Positions 23,546 to 30,828 of a stretch of DNA of 64,000 nt are shown here, one piece after another. The stretch spans positions 930,001 through 994,000 of the forward strand of contig NZ_SRPF01000001.1 of NCBI RefSeq assembly GCF_004785685.1. The letters run 5' to 3'. Below the pieces are notes generated by a model. The model searched no databases and was not told the origin of the DNA. It saw nothing but the letters and a program-made list of their open reading frames with translations. The stretch comes from Marinobacter confluentis (lineage in GTDB: Bacteria; Pseudomonadota; Gammaproteobacteria; Pseudomonadales; Oleiphilaceae). Positions within the stretch are counted from its first letter, which is position 1, and each line of letters starts with the position of its first letter. The position numbers and the translations under genes are program-made.

Positions 23546-24367
23546 ATGAAAGACGCTCAGTTGCGTGCCCGCTCCCTGGTTACCGCACTCTTCCTTTTGT
23601 TAATAACCTCGCTCACGGCAACGGCACAGGAAAACAGCAGTGATGCTTTCCTGTCGAATCTTCACCAGTTCCGTGTCAGCAACTACATGTCACTGGATGC
23701 CTACTATCGTTTCAGCGCCGTGGGGGATACAGAAACCCTGAACGAAATCGTCGCCAACATTAATGAAGCCAACGACGCAATGAACTCAGTCGCAGACAGC
23801 ACCACCGGCATTCTTTCCGAAGAACAGGTAGAAAACCTGAACCTGGCCTTTGATGAATTCAAAGACCTGATGCGCAGCAACATCAATGACGTGCGTAACA
23901 CTGGCTTCCCTGACCTGCGCCTGGTATCCGACATGGCAAACCAGGCTATTACCCTGAACGAAGCGGCCACTGAACTGTATGAAGTGGCCCAGGAAAGCCG
24001 GGAGACAAAAACCGATTCCCGCGTCGAGGCCGCACGCTCGGCAGCCGTTACCATGGCGCAGATGATGGCCAAGTACTCTGCCCGCACCAATTCCCAGGCC
24101 GCCCAGACGTTTCAGGGTTCATCCAGCGATGTGCCTCTGGACGAGCAGGCCAGACAATTCGATGCGCTGCTTGCAGACATCAAAAAGGGTGAGGTCAGCG
24201 GCGAGCTCAAGTCCACACTCGACAGCCTGAGCTCAAAATGGCAGTTCATCCGCGGCTCGTACATTAATTTCAACGATAACAATGTGGCGTTCGTCATCGA
24301 TCGCTACTCGAAAAGAATTCTCGACGGCCTTGAAACCACAATCACACTTCTGAACGGCAGCGCCTGA
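23546..24367 (+). CDS. Secreted alpha-helical protein of unknown function
   Basis: I do not recognise this family. Residues 1-27 form a clear signal peptide (MKDAQLRARS, hydrophobic core to 23, AxA cleavage site ending at A27), so the mature protein is probably periplasmic. The remaining 246 residues are rich in Ala, Asn, Glu, Asp and Ser, have no Cys, and read as long amphipathic helices with heptad-like stretches (for example near residues 55-150 and 165-185). GGAG lies 9 bases before the ATG. It is monocistronic, divergent from fadB and 113 bases ahead of a UspA gene. A helical-bundle sensor-like or adaptor role is possible but only a guess. Confidence 0.75.
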   Translation: MKDAQLRARSLVTALFLLLITSLTATAQENSSDAFLSNLHQFRVSNYMSLDAYYRFSAVGDTETLNEIVANINEANDAMNSVADSTTGILSEEQVENLNLAFDEFKDLMRSNINDVRNTGFPDLRLVSDMANQAITLNEAATELYEVAQESRETKTDSRVEAARSAAVTMAQMMAKYSARTNSQAAQTFQGSSSDVPLDEQARQFDALLADIKKGEVSGELKSTLDSLSSKWQFIRGSYINFNDNNVAFVIDRYSKRILDGLETTITLLNGSA

Positions 24368-24480
24368 TCGTCCAGCTCCTTTCTACTTTTGATCCTTTCC
24401 AGTATTGAATTACACTTGAAACAGAGCCCTGGGGCACCACGTCCCGGGCCGTCTGAACCCCGGTTTCAAGGAGTGATGAA

Positions 24481-24915
24481 ATGGCCATCTATAACAAAAT
24501 GCTTGTTGCGATAGACCTGACCGAGGAGGCGCCGCACGTCCTCGATAAGGCCATGGACCTCAGTAAAACTTACGGCGCAGAAGTCGTGCTGGTGCATGTG
24601 GTTGAGCCGGTAGGTTATGCCTACGGCGGGGATATCCCCATGGACCTGACAGAACTGCAGGATCAGCTGGACAAGGCCGCCAGGGAGCAGCTCCAGGCAT
24701 ACGGAGACAAGCACGGCATAAAACCGGAGAACCAGCTGGTGCTTATTGGGCGGCCAGAATCGGAAATACACCGGCTATCGGAGGAAGTGGGGGCGGATCT
24801 TATCGTGGTGGGCAGCCACGGACGCAAGGGCTTTCAGTTACTGCTGGGATCAACAGCCAACGGTGTGCTTCATGGCGCCGTCTGTGACGTGCTCGCGGTC
24901 CGTATCCAGAGTTAG
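24481..24915 (+). CDS. Universal stress protein, UspA family
   Basis: Single-domain universal stress protein, a cytosolic dimer of the adenine-nucleotide alpha-hydrolase fold. It opens IYNKMLVAIDLTEEA and carries the ATP-binding signature G-2x-G-9x-G-S (GSHGRKGFQLLLGS) near residues 109-122, so it should bind ATP, unlike the UspA subtype that lacks it. Length 144 residues. AAGGAG lies 8 bases before the ATG. It sits alone; the stress that induces it cannot be read from the sequence. Confidence 0.92.
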   Translation: MAIYNKMLVAIDLTEEAPHVLDKAMDLSKTYGAEVVLVHVVEPVGYAYGGDIPMDLTELQDQLDKAAREQLQAYGDKHGIKPENQLVLIGRPESEIHRLSEEVGADLIVVGSHGRKGFQLLLGSTANGVLHGAVCDVLAVRIQS

Positions 24916-24930
24916 GAACGCAAAGCACCG

Positions 24931-24951
24931 GGGGTTCTTCTACAGAACCCC
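24931..24951. terminator. Shared hairpin between the UspA gene and the convergent gene
   Basis: Arms GGGGTTCT (24931-24938) and AGAACCCC (24944-24951), 5-base loop. It lies 16 bases after the uspA-family stop and overlaps the last codons of the convergent minus-strand gene. The following T-rich stretch is short. Confidence 0.55.
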
Positions 24952-25614
24952 ATCCCCTTTCATCTTCGCTTCAAGCTTGCGCAGCTGACTTTCCAGGGAA
25001 AAGCTGACGCTTGAAGCCATCGAAAAGAAATTCAGCAGCGCTTTGAGGTTACTGTCCCCTTTACACACCGAGTGTATGCGTTGCCACAGAGCCTGATTAA
25101 CCAGTTGCAGCCGTTGATTGCGGGCCACCAGTCCCTTGAGATCCCAGTCTGGTGCTTCGTCGTTACGCTTTGCAAGATACTGCTGTAAGAGGTAATGGGA
25201 AACGCTGCGCATGATGAATTCATCGTTGCTGGCGAAAGGAAGGTGGTGGATAGCCATGGGCTTGAGCTCGGAAAGAACCGGACAGCCACTGGTGGCCATT
25301 TTGAGACCAAGCAGAGAACGTAGCGCCTCTTCCAGAGTCGTTGACTTGGAATAGGTGCGGCGTTCGTCCTGAACCACAACGGAGACCTTCTGGTAGGCAT
25401 CCTCGGCCTGAAACGCGGTCACAACCGGCAGAATTTCAACGGCAGCGGGGCATCGGGCGACCTCAGATGCTTTAAGCGGACAGTTTGAGCACTGGCAATG
25501 CTCAAGCCTTGTCCAGGCGGGCAGGTTTGCCTGTCTCGTATCTGCGGGCTGCTCGGTCACCCGGAATTCAACGGGGGCCCTGCCTTCCAGTTCAAAACGA
25601 TAGTTAACGTTCAT
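24940..25614 (-). CDS. Conserved-looking cysteine-cluster protein of unknown function, coupled to uup
   Basis: I cannot name a function; it resembles DUF-type hypothetical proteins of marine gammaproteobacteria that I recall only vaguely. It starts with a beta-rich segment (MNVNYRFELEGRAPVEFRV), then a cysteine cluster C40-x-C42-xx-C45-9x-C55 (HCQCSNCPLK), a further C111 and H123-H124, and ends in an amphipathic coiled-coil-like helix (SLESQLRKLEAKM). The cluster suggests Zn or Fe-S binding, which is inference. No signal peptide; 224 residues. Its ATG overlaps the uup stop (ATGA), so it is translationally coupled to uup. Confidence 0.75.
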   Translation of the reverse strand: MNVNYRFELEGRAPVEFRVTEQPADTRQANLPAWTRLEHCQCSNCPLKASEVARCPAAVEILPVVTAFQAEDAYQKVSVVVQDERRTYSKSTTLEEALRSLLGLKMATSGCPVLSELKPMAIHHLPFASNDEFIMRSVSHYLLQQYLAKRNDEAPDWDLKGLVARNQRLQLVNQALWQRIHSVCKGDSNLKALLNFFSMASSVSFSLESQLRKLEAKMKGDGVL

Positions 25615-27518
25615 TCGTTAGCCTGTTCTTCAAGTTCCATCCAGCGCTCCATCAATGAATCAAGCTGGCGTTGGGTTTCCGACATCTCTTCGAGGGTTGC
25701 GGTCACCTCTTCCGGTGCCCTTGAATAGAACTCGGCAGCGCCTACGGTTGTTTGCAGCTGCTCAAGCTTTGCCTCCAGAGACTCTATATTTTTTGGTAGC
25801 TCTTCCAGTTCCAGCTTGAGCTTGTAGCTGAGTTTTGCCGGCCTCGTCGTAGGCGGTTTTTCTGCAGGTGGCGCTGGTTTAGCGGGCGTTTTGCTGCTTT
25901 TCTGGGTGCGTTGTCCCGCCTCGGCAGGAAAACGTCCGCCCTGCCGACGCCAGTCGGAGTAGCCGCCCACGAACTCACGCACCTTACCGGAACCATCCAG
26001 AAAGACCGTGTCTGTTACCACATTATCCAGAAACTCCCGGTCGTGACTGATCACGATCACCGTACCTGCAAACTCGACCAGCCTGGCTTCCAGCAGTTCC
26101 AGGGTTTCTACGTCGAGATCATTGGTCGGCTCATCCAGAACCAGGATGTTTGCGGGTTTGCTGAACAGCTTTGCCAGCAACAGTCTCGCCCTTTCACCTC
26201 CAGAAAACACACGCACCGGTGAGCGCGCACGTTCCGGACTGAACAGAAATTCCTGCAAATAACCCAGCACGTGTTTGCTCTGGCCATTGATTTCTATGAA
26301 CTCGCGACCTTCCGAGAGGTTGTCCAGGGCATTTCTGTCGAGGTCCAGGGCGCCACGAAGCTGATCGAAATAGGCGACCTGAAGATTGGTTCCGAGTCTT
26401 ATCTGGCCCTCCGTGGGCTTGAGATTTCCCAGCATCAGTCGAACCAGCGTCGTTTTCCCGGTGCCGTTCTCACCTACCAACCCGATCTTGTCACCGCGCA
26501 GAACGGTCATATTCATCCCGGTGATGATGGGCTGGCTACCCTCGTAGGCGAAGCCTGCGTCACGTGCCTCTACCACCAGCTTGCCGGAACGGGCGGCATC
26601 TTCGACCGCAAAAGTCGCCGTGCCACCGCGCTCTCGCCGTTGAAGCCGCTCCTCACGCATGGCCTTGAGGGCCCGAACCCGCCCCATGTTGCGGGTTCGG
26701 CGGGCCTTGATGCCCTGGCGAATCCAGGCCTCCTCCTGCTTCAGGCGCTTATCGAACAGCGCGTTCTGGCGTTCTTCTTCCTCCAGGGCCTTTTCTTTGA
26801 GCTCCAGATACCGGTCATAGCTCGCTGCAAAGCTCACCAGTTGACCCCGGTCCAGCTCCACCACACGGGTAGCCATACGGCGGATAAACGCGCGATCGTG
26901 ACTGACAAACAGAATTGCGCCCCGGAACTGCGCGAGGGCTTCTTCCAGCCAGGCAATGGCAGGCACATCCAGGTGGTTGGTTGGCTCATCCAGCAACAGT
27001 ATGTTGGGGTCGGTAACCAGTGCCCTGGCCAGCAGCACTCTTCGCTGCCAACCACCTGAAAGAGTGTTCAGGGTCTGATCGGGATCAATCGAGTACTGTG
27101 CAAGGATATCGCTGACTTTCTGGTCGAGGCGCCAGCCATCCAGTGCTTCCAGGCGGTCCTGCACCTTCATCAGGCGGTCCATGCTGTTTTCATCGGCGGA
27201 CTGGGCCAGGTGGTGGAATTCGGTCAGCAGCTTGCCGGTTTCGGGAAACGCACTGGCAACTGCCTCATAAGCGGTGCGCTGGTCGTCAACCGGTAGATTC
27301 TGGGGCAACACCGAAAGCACCGAGCCGGCGTCCAGCCTCACTACACCGCCATCAGGCTGAATCTCACCGCTGACAATGCGCAACAGTGTCGATTTGCCCT
27401 CGCCATTGCGACCCAGCAGACAGATGCGCTCGCCCGGCTCCACAGTCATCGTGGCCCCGTCAAGCAGGGGCTGCATGCCGAATGACAGCGAAACGGCATC
27501 AAGGGTAAGCAATGGCAC
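25611..27518 (-). CDS. uup: ABC-F family ATPase Uup
   Basis: Soluble duplicated ABC ATPase of the ABC-F family; E. coli Uup acts at ribosomes or branched DNA and limits precise transposon excision. Two nucleotide-binding domains are complete: Walker A GRNGEGKST and GENGTGKTT, signatures LSGGWQRR and FSGGERAR, and Walker B LLLDEPTNHLD and LVLDEPTNDLD. A basic linker (RQGIKARRTRNMGRVRAL) lies between them, and a C-terminal coiled-coil domain (about 560-635) is the Uup hallmark. I choose a GTG start at 27518, preceded by AGGAG at 10 bases; this gives 635 residues, equal to E. coli Uup, whereas an upstream ATG at 27557 would enter the MOSC gene. Confidence 0.93.
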   Translation of the reverse strand: MPLLTLDAVSLSFGMQPLLDGATMTVEPGERICLLGRNGEGKSTLLRIVSGEIQPDGGVVRLDAGSVLSVLPQNLPVDDQRTAYEAVASAFPETGKLLTEFHHLAQSADENSMDRLMKVQDRLEALDGWRLDQKVSDILAQYSIDPDQTLNTLSGGWQRRVLLARALVTDPNILLLDEPTNHLDVPAIAWLEEALAQFRGAILFVSHDRAFIRRMATRVVELDRGQLVSFAASYDRYLELKEKALEEEERQNALFDKRLKQEEAWIRQGIKARRTRNMGRVRALKAMREERLQRRERGGTATFAVEDAARSGKLVVEARDAGFAYEGSQPIITGMNMTVLRGDKIGLVGENGTGKTTLVRLMLGNLKPTEGQIRLGTNLQVAYFDQLRGALDLDRNALDNLSEGREFIEINGQSKHVLGYLQEFLFSPERARSPVRVFSGGERARLLLAKLFSKPANILVLDEPTNDLDVETLELLEARLVEFAGTVIVISHDREFLDNVVTDTVFLDGSGKVREFVGGYSDWRRQGGRFPAEAGQRTQKSSKTPAKPAPPAEKPPTTRPAKLSYKLKLELEELPKNIESLEAKLEQLQTTVGAAEFYSRAPEEVTATLEEMSETQRQLDSLMERWMELEEQANE

Positions 27519-27534
27519 TGTGTTATAACTCCTG

Positions 27535-28320
27535 TTAGACGATTGAAACCCTGTCACCCACTGAGAGCAGGCCCCGGGTATTGTGAACCCCGTTTACGCC
27601 GAACATGACCCCGTCAGGGGTCTTGCGGTAACTGGCCAGCATTCTGAGCGGCTGGCCGTCGGGCGAACGCACTCCGGTGTCCGGGTTCACTGTGGTCAGA
27701 ATGCAGCGCGAGCAGGGTTTGACCAGGCTGATGGAAACATCGCCGATCATCATTTCTGTCCAGCCATCTTCAGCCCAGGCGTCAGCGCCGCTGATCACCA
27801 GATTCGGCCTGAAACGCCGCATATCAACCGGCTGGTCCAGCCTGGTGTTCAACTCGTCCAGGGATGCGGTATTGGTGACCAGAAACGGGAAGCCATCTGC
27901 AAAACTGACACGACGATACGCGGGAACCCAGTCTGGATCAACGCGCCGGAATGTGGCCTCATTCATGTACACAAAGTATACGCGTTTGCCGCAAAATCTC
28001 GACAGTGCCTCTGAAGCCTCAGGAGCGCCGAGAACTGCATTGACCTGATCACGCCACACCTCCACATCGCAGGGATCTGCCTGGGGTACCAGGCGGAATT
28101 CTCCTTCTCCGGGAATACTGACGACCACGTCGGCGCCATCGAAGCGGGTACTGACCATCGCAAGTTCAGGGCTGGCACGTTGAGTCACGAATTTCTGGCG
28201 GCCATCGACAATCATCCAGCGCCGATCCCCCTGCGGGCCAAATTCGTCCAGGGACATGGAGTCAACTGCGATGCCTGCAAGGGACTTTACCGGGTAAACA
28301 GCCAGGGAATGAATGTGCAT
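27535..28320 (-). CDS. MOSC-domain protein (YcbX / mARC-like)
   Basis: Molybdenum-cofactor sulfurase C-terminal (MOSC) family; E. coli YcbX reduces N-hydroxylated compounds. An N-terminal beta-barrel (MOSC_N, SLAVYPVKSLAGI with QGDRRWMIVD, residues 5-39) precedes the MOSC domain (about 110-261). The conserved KPCSRCILTTVNPDTG has C203 and C206; the second is the expected Mo ligand. No ferredoxin domain follows (261 residues against 369 for E. coli YcbX), so an external electron donor is needed. I start at ATG 28320; the frame stays open upstream only because it runs through tRNA-Gly. uup starts 16 bases after its stop. Confidence 0.9.
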   Translation of the reverse strand: MHIHSLAVYPVKSLAGIAVDSMSLDEFGPQGDRRWMIVDGRQKFVTQRASPELAMVSTRFDGADVVVSIPGEGEFRLVPQADPCDVEVWRDQVNAVLGAPEASEALSRFCGKRVYFVYMNEATFRRVDPDWVPAYRRVSFADGFPFLVTNTASLDELNTRLDQPVDMRRFRPNLVISGADAWAEDGWTEMMIGDVSISLVKPCSRCILTTVNPDTGVRSPDGQPLRMLASYRKTPDGVMFGVNGVHNTRGLLSVGDRVSIV

Positions 28321-28370
28321 TGTGACCTCAGTCTTCCAGCGGGATACAGCAATTGAGGAAGTATAAAACG

Positions 28371-28397
28371 AAAAAACCCGGCATGGCTGCCGGGTTT
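28371..28397 (-). terminator. Factor-independent terminator of tRNA-Gly
   Basis: The 10-base arms AAACCCGGCA and TGCCGGGTTT (28374-28383, 28388-28397) flank a 4-base loop. On the minus strand the stem runs into six T. It lies 10 bases after the tRNA 3' end. Confidence 0.88.
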
Positions 28398-28406
28398 CTG
28401 AAAATC

Positions 28407-28482
28407 TGGAGCGGGAAACGAGATTCGAACTCGCGACCCCAACCTTGGCAAGGTTGTGCTCTACCAACTGAGCTATTCCCGC
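28407..28482 (-). tRNA. tRNA-Gly (anticodon GCC)
   Basis: The minus strand reads GCGGGAATAGCTCAGTTGG at the 5' end, with the anticodon loop TTGCCAA, a GTTCGAATC T-arm, an acceptor closing TTCCCGC, discriminator T and an encoded CCA. It is 76 nt and all arms pair. It has its own promoter (28500-28527) and terminator (28371-28397). Confidence 0.97.
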
Positions 28483-28499
28483 CTGATCAACGAAAACGC

Positions 28500-28527
28500 A
28501 TTCTACGGATTCGCCCCCCGCCGTCAA
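28500..28527 (-). promoter_or_regulatory. Predicted sigma-70 promoter of tRNA-Gly
   Basis: On the minus strand, TTGACG (28522-28527), a 16-base G-rich spacer and TAGAAT (28500-28505), about 18 bases before the tRNA. It lies between the DUF924 stop and the tRNA. Confidence 0.75.
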
Positions 28528-28532
28528 TAGTT

Positions 28533-29135
28533 TTATTGGCCAAAACGCTTGCCGGTTTCAAGATAGGCCAGCTCGTCAGGCCGGGATTGGCGTTTCAGTG
28601 CCGCGTTCCTGTGAGGGAAGCGGCCGAATTGCTCAATGATATCCCGGTGGTCCCGGGCAGACTGCAGAAAGCTCTGCATAAAGTCGCCTGCGATACCCTC
28701 CGTCGAAGCAGCTAGCTGTTCATAGCACTCCACAGACAGAGCCTGGTCATCACTTTTCTCGGAATGCTGCAGGGGCATATACAGAAAACCCCGCTGTACC
28801 GGCGGCAGCGCCATATCCTGGCCCCGGCGCAGAGCTTCCTTGCAGAGTTTTACCGCCAGCCGGTCATTCTGGAATGCCAGGGCACCGCCCCGGTGAATCT
28901 GACGGGTGAACTGGTCTAGCAGAAGTATTTCAGCCAGCGCACCCCCCGGCTCGGCACGCCAGTGGCTCAAGCCGTCTTCAGAGGCAAACAGAACCATCGA
29001 CATAAAGCGACGGCGGATTTCCTGATCAAACGCCCGACTGGCACGGAACCAGCGGTTGCGGTGGAAGCTGTCGGGCAGACCATGCTCGTCGAGCTCACCG
29101 AACCAGAAATCCAGAATCTCCTTCCAATCGAACAT
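28533..29135 (-). CDS. DUF924 family protein
   Basis: Member of the widely conserved DUF924 family, an all-helical TPR-like fold of unknown biochemical role. Family signatures are visible: the opening EILDFWFGELDEHGLPDSFH, the segment EILLLDQFTRQIHRGGALAFQND (shown here in pieces: LLLDQFTRQIHRG, ALAFQND), and MPLQHSEKSDDQ. Length 200 residues, usual for the family. No signal peptide or membrane segment. It faces the small CbiX gene divergently across 43 bases. Function unknown; the family call rests on remembered motifs. Confidence 0.85.
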   Translation of the reverse strand: MFDWKEILDFWFGELDEHGLPDSFHRNRWFRASRAFDQEIRRRFMSMVLFASEDGLSHWRAEPGGALAEILLLDQFTRQIHRGGALAFQNDRLAVKLCKEALRRGQDMALPPVQRGFLYMPLQHSEKSDDQALSVECYEQLAASTEGIAGDFMQSFLQSARDHRDIIEQFGRFPHRNAALKRQSRPDELAYLETGKRFGQ

Positions 29136-29178
29136 ATACGTTATCCTACCCTTAACTCAAAAACGTAAAGGAGCACAC

Positions 29179-29553
29179 ATGAGCGGCGATCCGGCCATAA
29201 TTCTTCTTGCCCATGGTAGCAGCGACCCGCGCTGGTGCGAGACTTTTGAAAAACTGGCCGGTCCGACGCTGCAGTCGGTCCCCGGTTCCCGTATCGCCTA
29301 TATGGAACTGGCCGAACCATCCATCGACACGGTGGTGTCCGAGGGTGTTACGTCTGGAACCCGGGCGTTCAAGATAGTCCCTCTGTTTCTGGCCGCTGGT
29401 CGTCATTTACGTAAAGACGTCCCGGGAATGATCACCGAACTGGAAAAAAGCCATGGTGTCACGATTACACTGGCGGCACCGATCGGTGAAAACCCGCAAC
29501 TCGGCGACGCCATCTGCGACGTTGTCAGGCAGGAGCTCGCAAGGCACTCCTGA
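29179..29553 (+). CDS. cbiX: Small CbiX/SirB-type sirohydrochlorin chelatase
   Basis: Single-domain class II chelatase of the CbiX/SirB family, which inserts Fe2+ or Co2+ into sirohydrochlorin on the way to siroheme or cobalamin. The metal-binding histidines fall in ILLAHGSSDPRW and VPLFLAAGRHLRKDVP. Only 124 residues, the short form that works as a homodimer in archaeal CbiX-S. AAAGGAG lies 5 bases before the ATG at 29179, which decides the start; the frame is open further upstream. Not beside other tetrapyrrole genes, so the metal cannot be decided here. Confidence 0.85.
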   Translation: MSGDPAIILLAHGSSDPRWCETFEKLAGPTLQSVPGSRIAYMELAEPSIDTVVSEGVTSGTRAFKIVPLFLAAGRHLRKDVPGMITELEKSHGVTITLAAPIGENPQLGDAICDVVRQELARHS

Positions 29554-29591
29554 ACCACCAAACACTTACAGGCCAAATGGAGACGGAGCAC

Positions 29592-30497
29592 ATGGACAAA
29601 CGCATTCTGATCACTGGAGGCACCGGCTTTATTGGCCAGGCACTGTGCCCGGCCCTGTTACAGAAAGGCTATTCCCTGACCGTTCTGAGCCGCCAACCTG
29701 ACCGGGTTGTCCAGGCTCTGTGCGGCCGCGTTGAGGCAGTGGGCGACCTGAAAAGTCTGAACGCGCACCCCGGGTTTAACGCGGTGATCAACCTGGCCGG
29801 TGAAGGCATTGCCGACAAGCGATGGACAGAGTCACGCAAACAGGCTCTGCGAGACAGCAGGATTGCACTGACCAACGCCCTCGCAGAGGTTATCAGCAGC
29901 TGGGAGCAACCGCCCGAGGTGCTGGTGTCGGGATCGGCGGTTGGATTTTATGGCGACCAGGGCAAAAAACCTGTCAACGAGGCATCAGCACCGGTCGATG
30001 AATTTACCCACCGAATGTGTCGCGACTGGGAAAAGGCCGCGTTAGCCGTCAGTAGCGACCGCACCCGGGTCTGCCTGGCGCGCACCGGCATTGTGGTCGG
30101 CCCCGACGGTGGCTTTCTCCAGCGAATGCTGTTGCCGTTCAAGCTTGGTCTGGGAGGACGCATCAGCGATGGCCACCAGTTCATGCCCTGGGTTCACCGG
30201 GACGACGTGGTGGCGGCACTGATCTGGATGCTGGAAACCCCGGAAGCCCAGGGGCCCTACAATCTGGTGAGCCCCAACCCGGTCAGCAATCGCGAGTTCA
30301 CATCGACGCTCGCCGGTGTTCTTCATCGGCCGGCCATTTTCCCGGTACCCGCGCCAGTGCTGAAACTCGGTCTGGGCGAAATGGCACGCCTACTTCTGAC
30401 CGGCCAGAAAGCCCACCCCGAGAAACTGTTACACGAGGGGTTCGAGTTCCGCTATGAGGAACTCAAGACGGCCCTGGAAGACGCCACCGGCTGCTGA
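29592..30497 (+). CDS. TIGR01777 family NAD-dependent epimerase-like protein (YfcH-type)
   Basis: Extended short-chain dehydrogenase/reductase of the YfcH group. The nucleotide-binding loop LITGGTGFIGQAL opens the protein; VSGSAVGFYGDQGKKPVNE and the RTGIVVGPDGGFLQRML segment are family signatures. The C-terminal DUF1731-like end (HPEKLLHEGFEFRYEELKTAL) is present. Length 301 residues from the ATG at 29592, chosen because GGAG lies 9 bases upstream; an ATG 15 bases earlier overlaps that site. Physiological substrate unknown; E. coli YfcH has been linked to cell-division phenotypes. Confidence 0.87.
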   Translation: MDKRILITGGTGFIGQALCPALLQKGYSLTVLSRQPDRVVQALCGRVEAVGDLKSLNAHPGFNAVINLAGEGIADKRWTESRKQALRDSRIALTNALAEVISSWEQPPEVLVSGSAVGFYGDQGKKPVNEASAPVDEFTHRMCRDWEKAALAVSSDRTRVCLARTGIVVGPDGGFLQRMLLPFKLGLGGRISDGHQFMPWVHRDDVVAALIWMLETPEAQGPYNLVSPNPVSNREFTSTLAGVLHRPAIFPVPAPVLKLGLGEMARLLLTGQKAHPEKLLHEGFEFRYEELKTALEDATGC

Positions 30498-30528
30498 ACA
30501 GGCGATGGGGGGTTTTGGCAAAAACTGT

Positions 30529-30557
30529 TTGACAGAGCCCATCGCCTTTCTTAATAT
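30529..30557 (+). promoter_or_regulatory. Predicted sigma-70 promoter of tRNA-Glu
   Basis: A perfect TTGACA (30529-30534), a 17-base spacer and TAATAT (30552-30557), followed by a GC-rich discriminator (ACGCGCC) typical of growth-rate-controlled stable RNA promoters. The start would be near 30564, about 31 bases before the tRNA. Confidence 0.8.
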
Positions 30558-30594
30558 ACGCGCCACCTCGACGAGGCAAGGCAAGAAGCGATGC

Positions 30595-30670
30595 GTCCCC
30601 TTCGTCTAGTGGCCTAGGACTCCGCCCTTTCACGGCGGCAACAGGGGTTCGAACCCCCTAGGGGACGCCA
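30595..30670 (+). tRNA. tRNA-Glu (anticodon TTC)
   Basis: It starts GTCCCCTTCGTCTAGTGGCC, has the anticodon stem-loop CCGCC-CTTTCAC-GGCGG with anticodon TTC, a T-arm GGTTCGAACC, an acceptor closing GGGGAC, discriminator G and an encoded CCA. It is 76 nt with all arms paired. A T-rich stretch follows but no strong terminator hairpin. Confidence 0.97.
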
Positions 30671-30828
30671 TTTTCGCTTCGCTTTGCAGCAAAACATCTC
30701 CTCCTGTTTCCCCTACGATTTCACTAATAATTTGCAGAATAATCCGGCATTTGCGAGACAACATTTCGTAACTACTGCTATAGTCGGTTGGGTCCCCACA
30801 AATCCGATCTGGTTTCGAAAGTTAGATC

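Noticed and set aside
28321..28527. N-terminal extension of the MOSC gene through tRNA-Gly
   Set aside because: The extra codons are the tRNA-Gly gene and its terminator read in frame; homology begins at the ATG at 28320.
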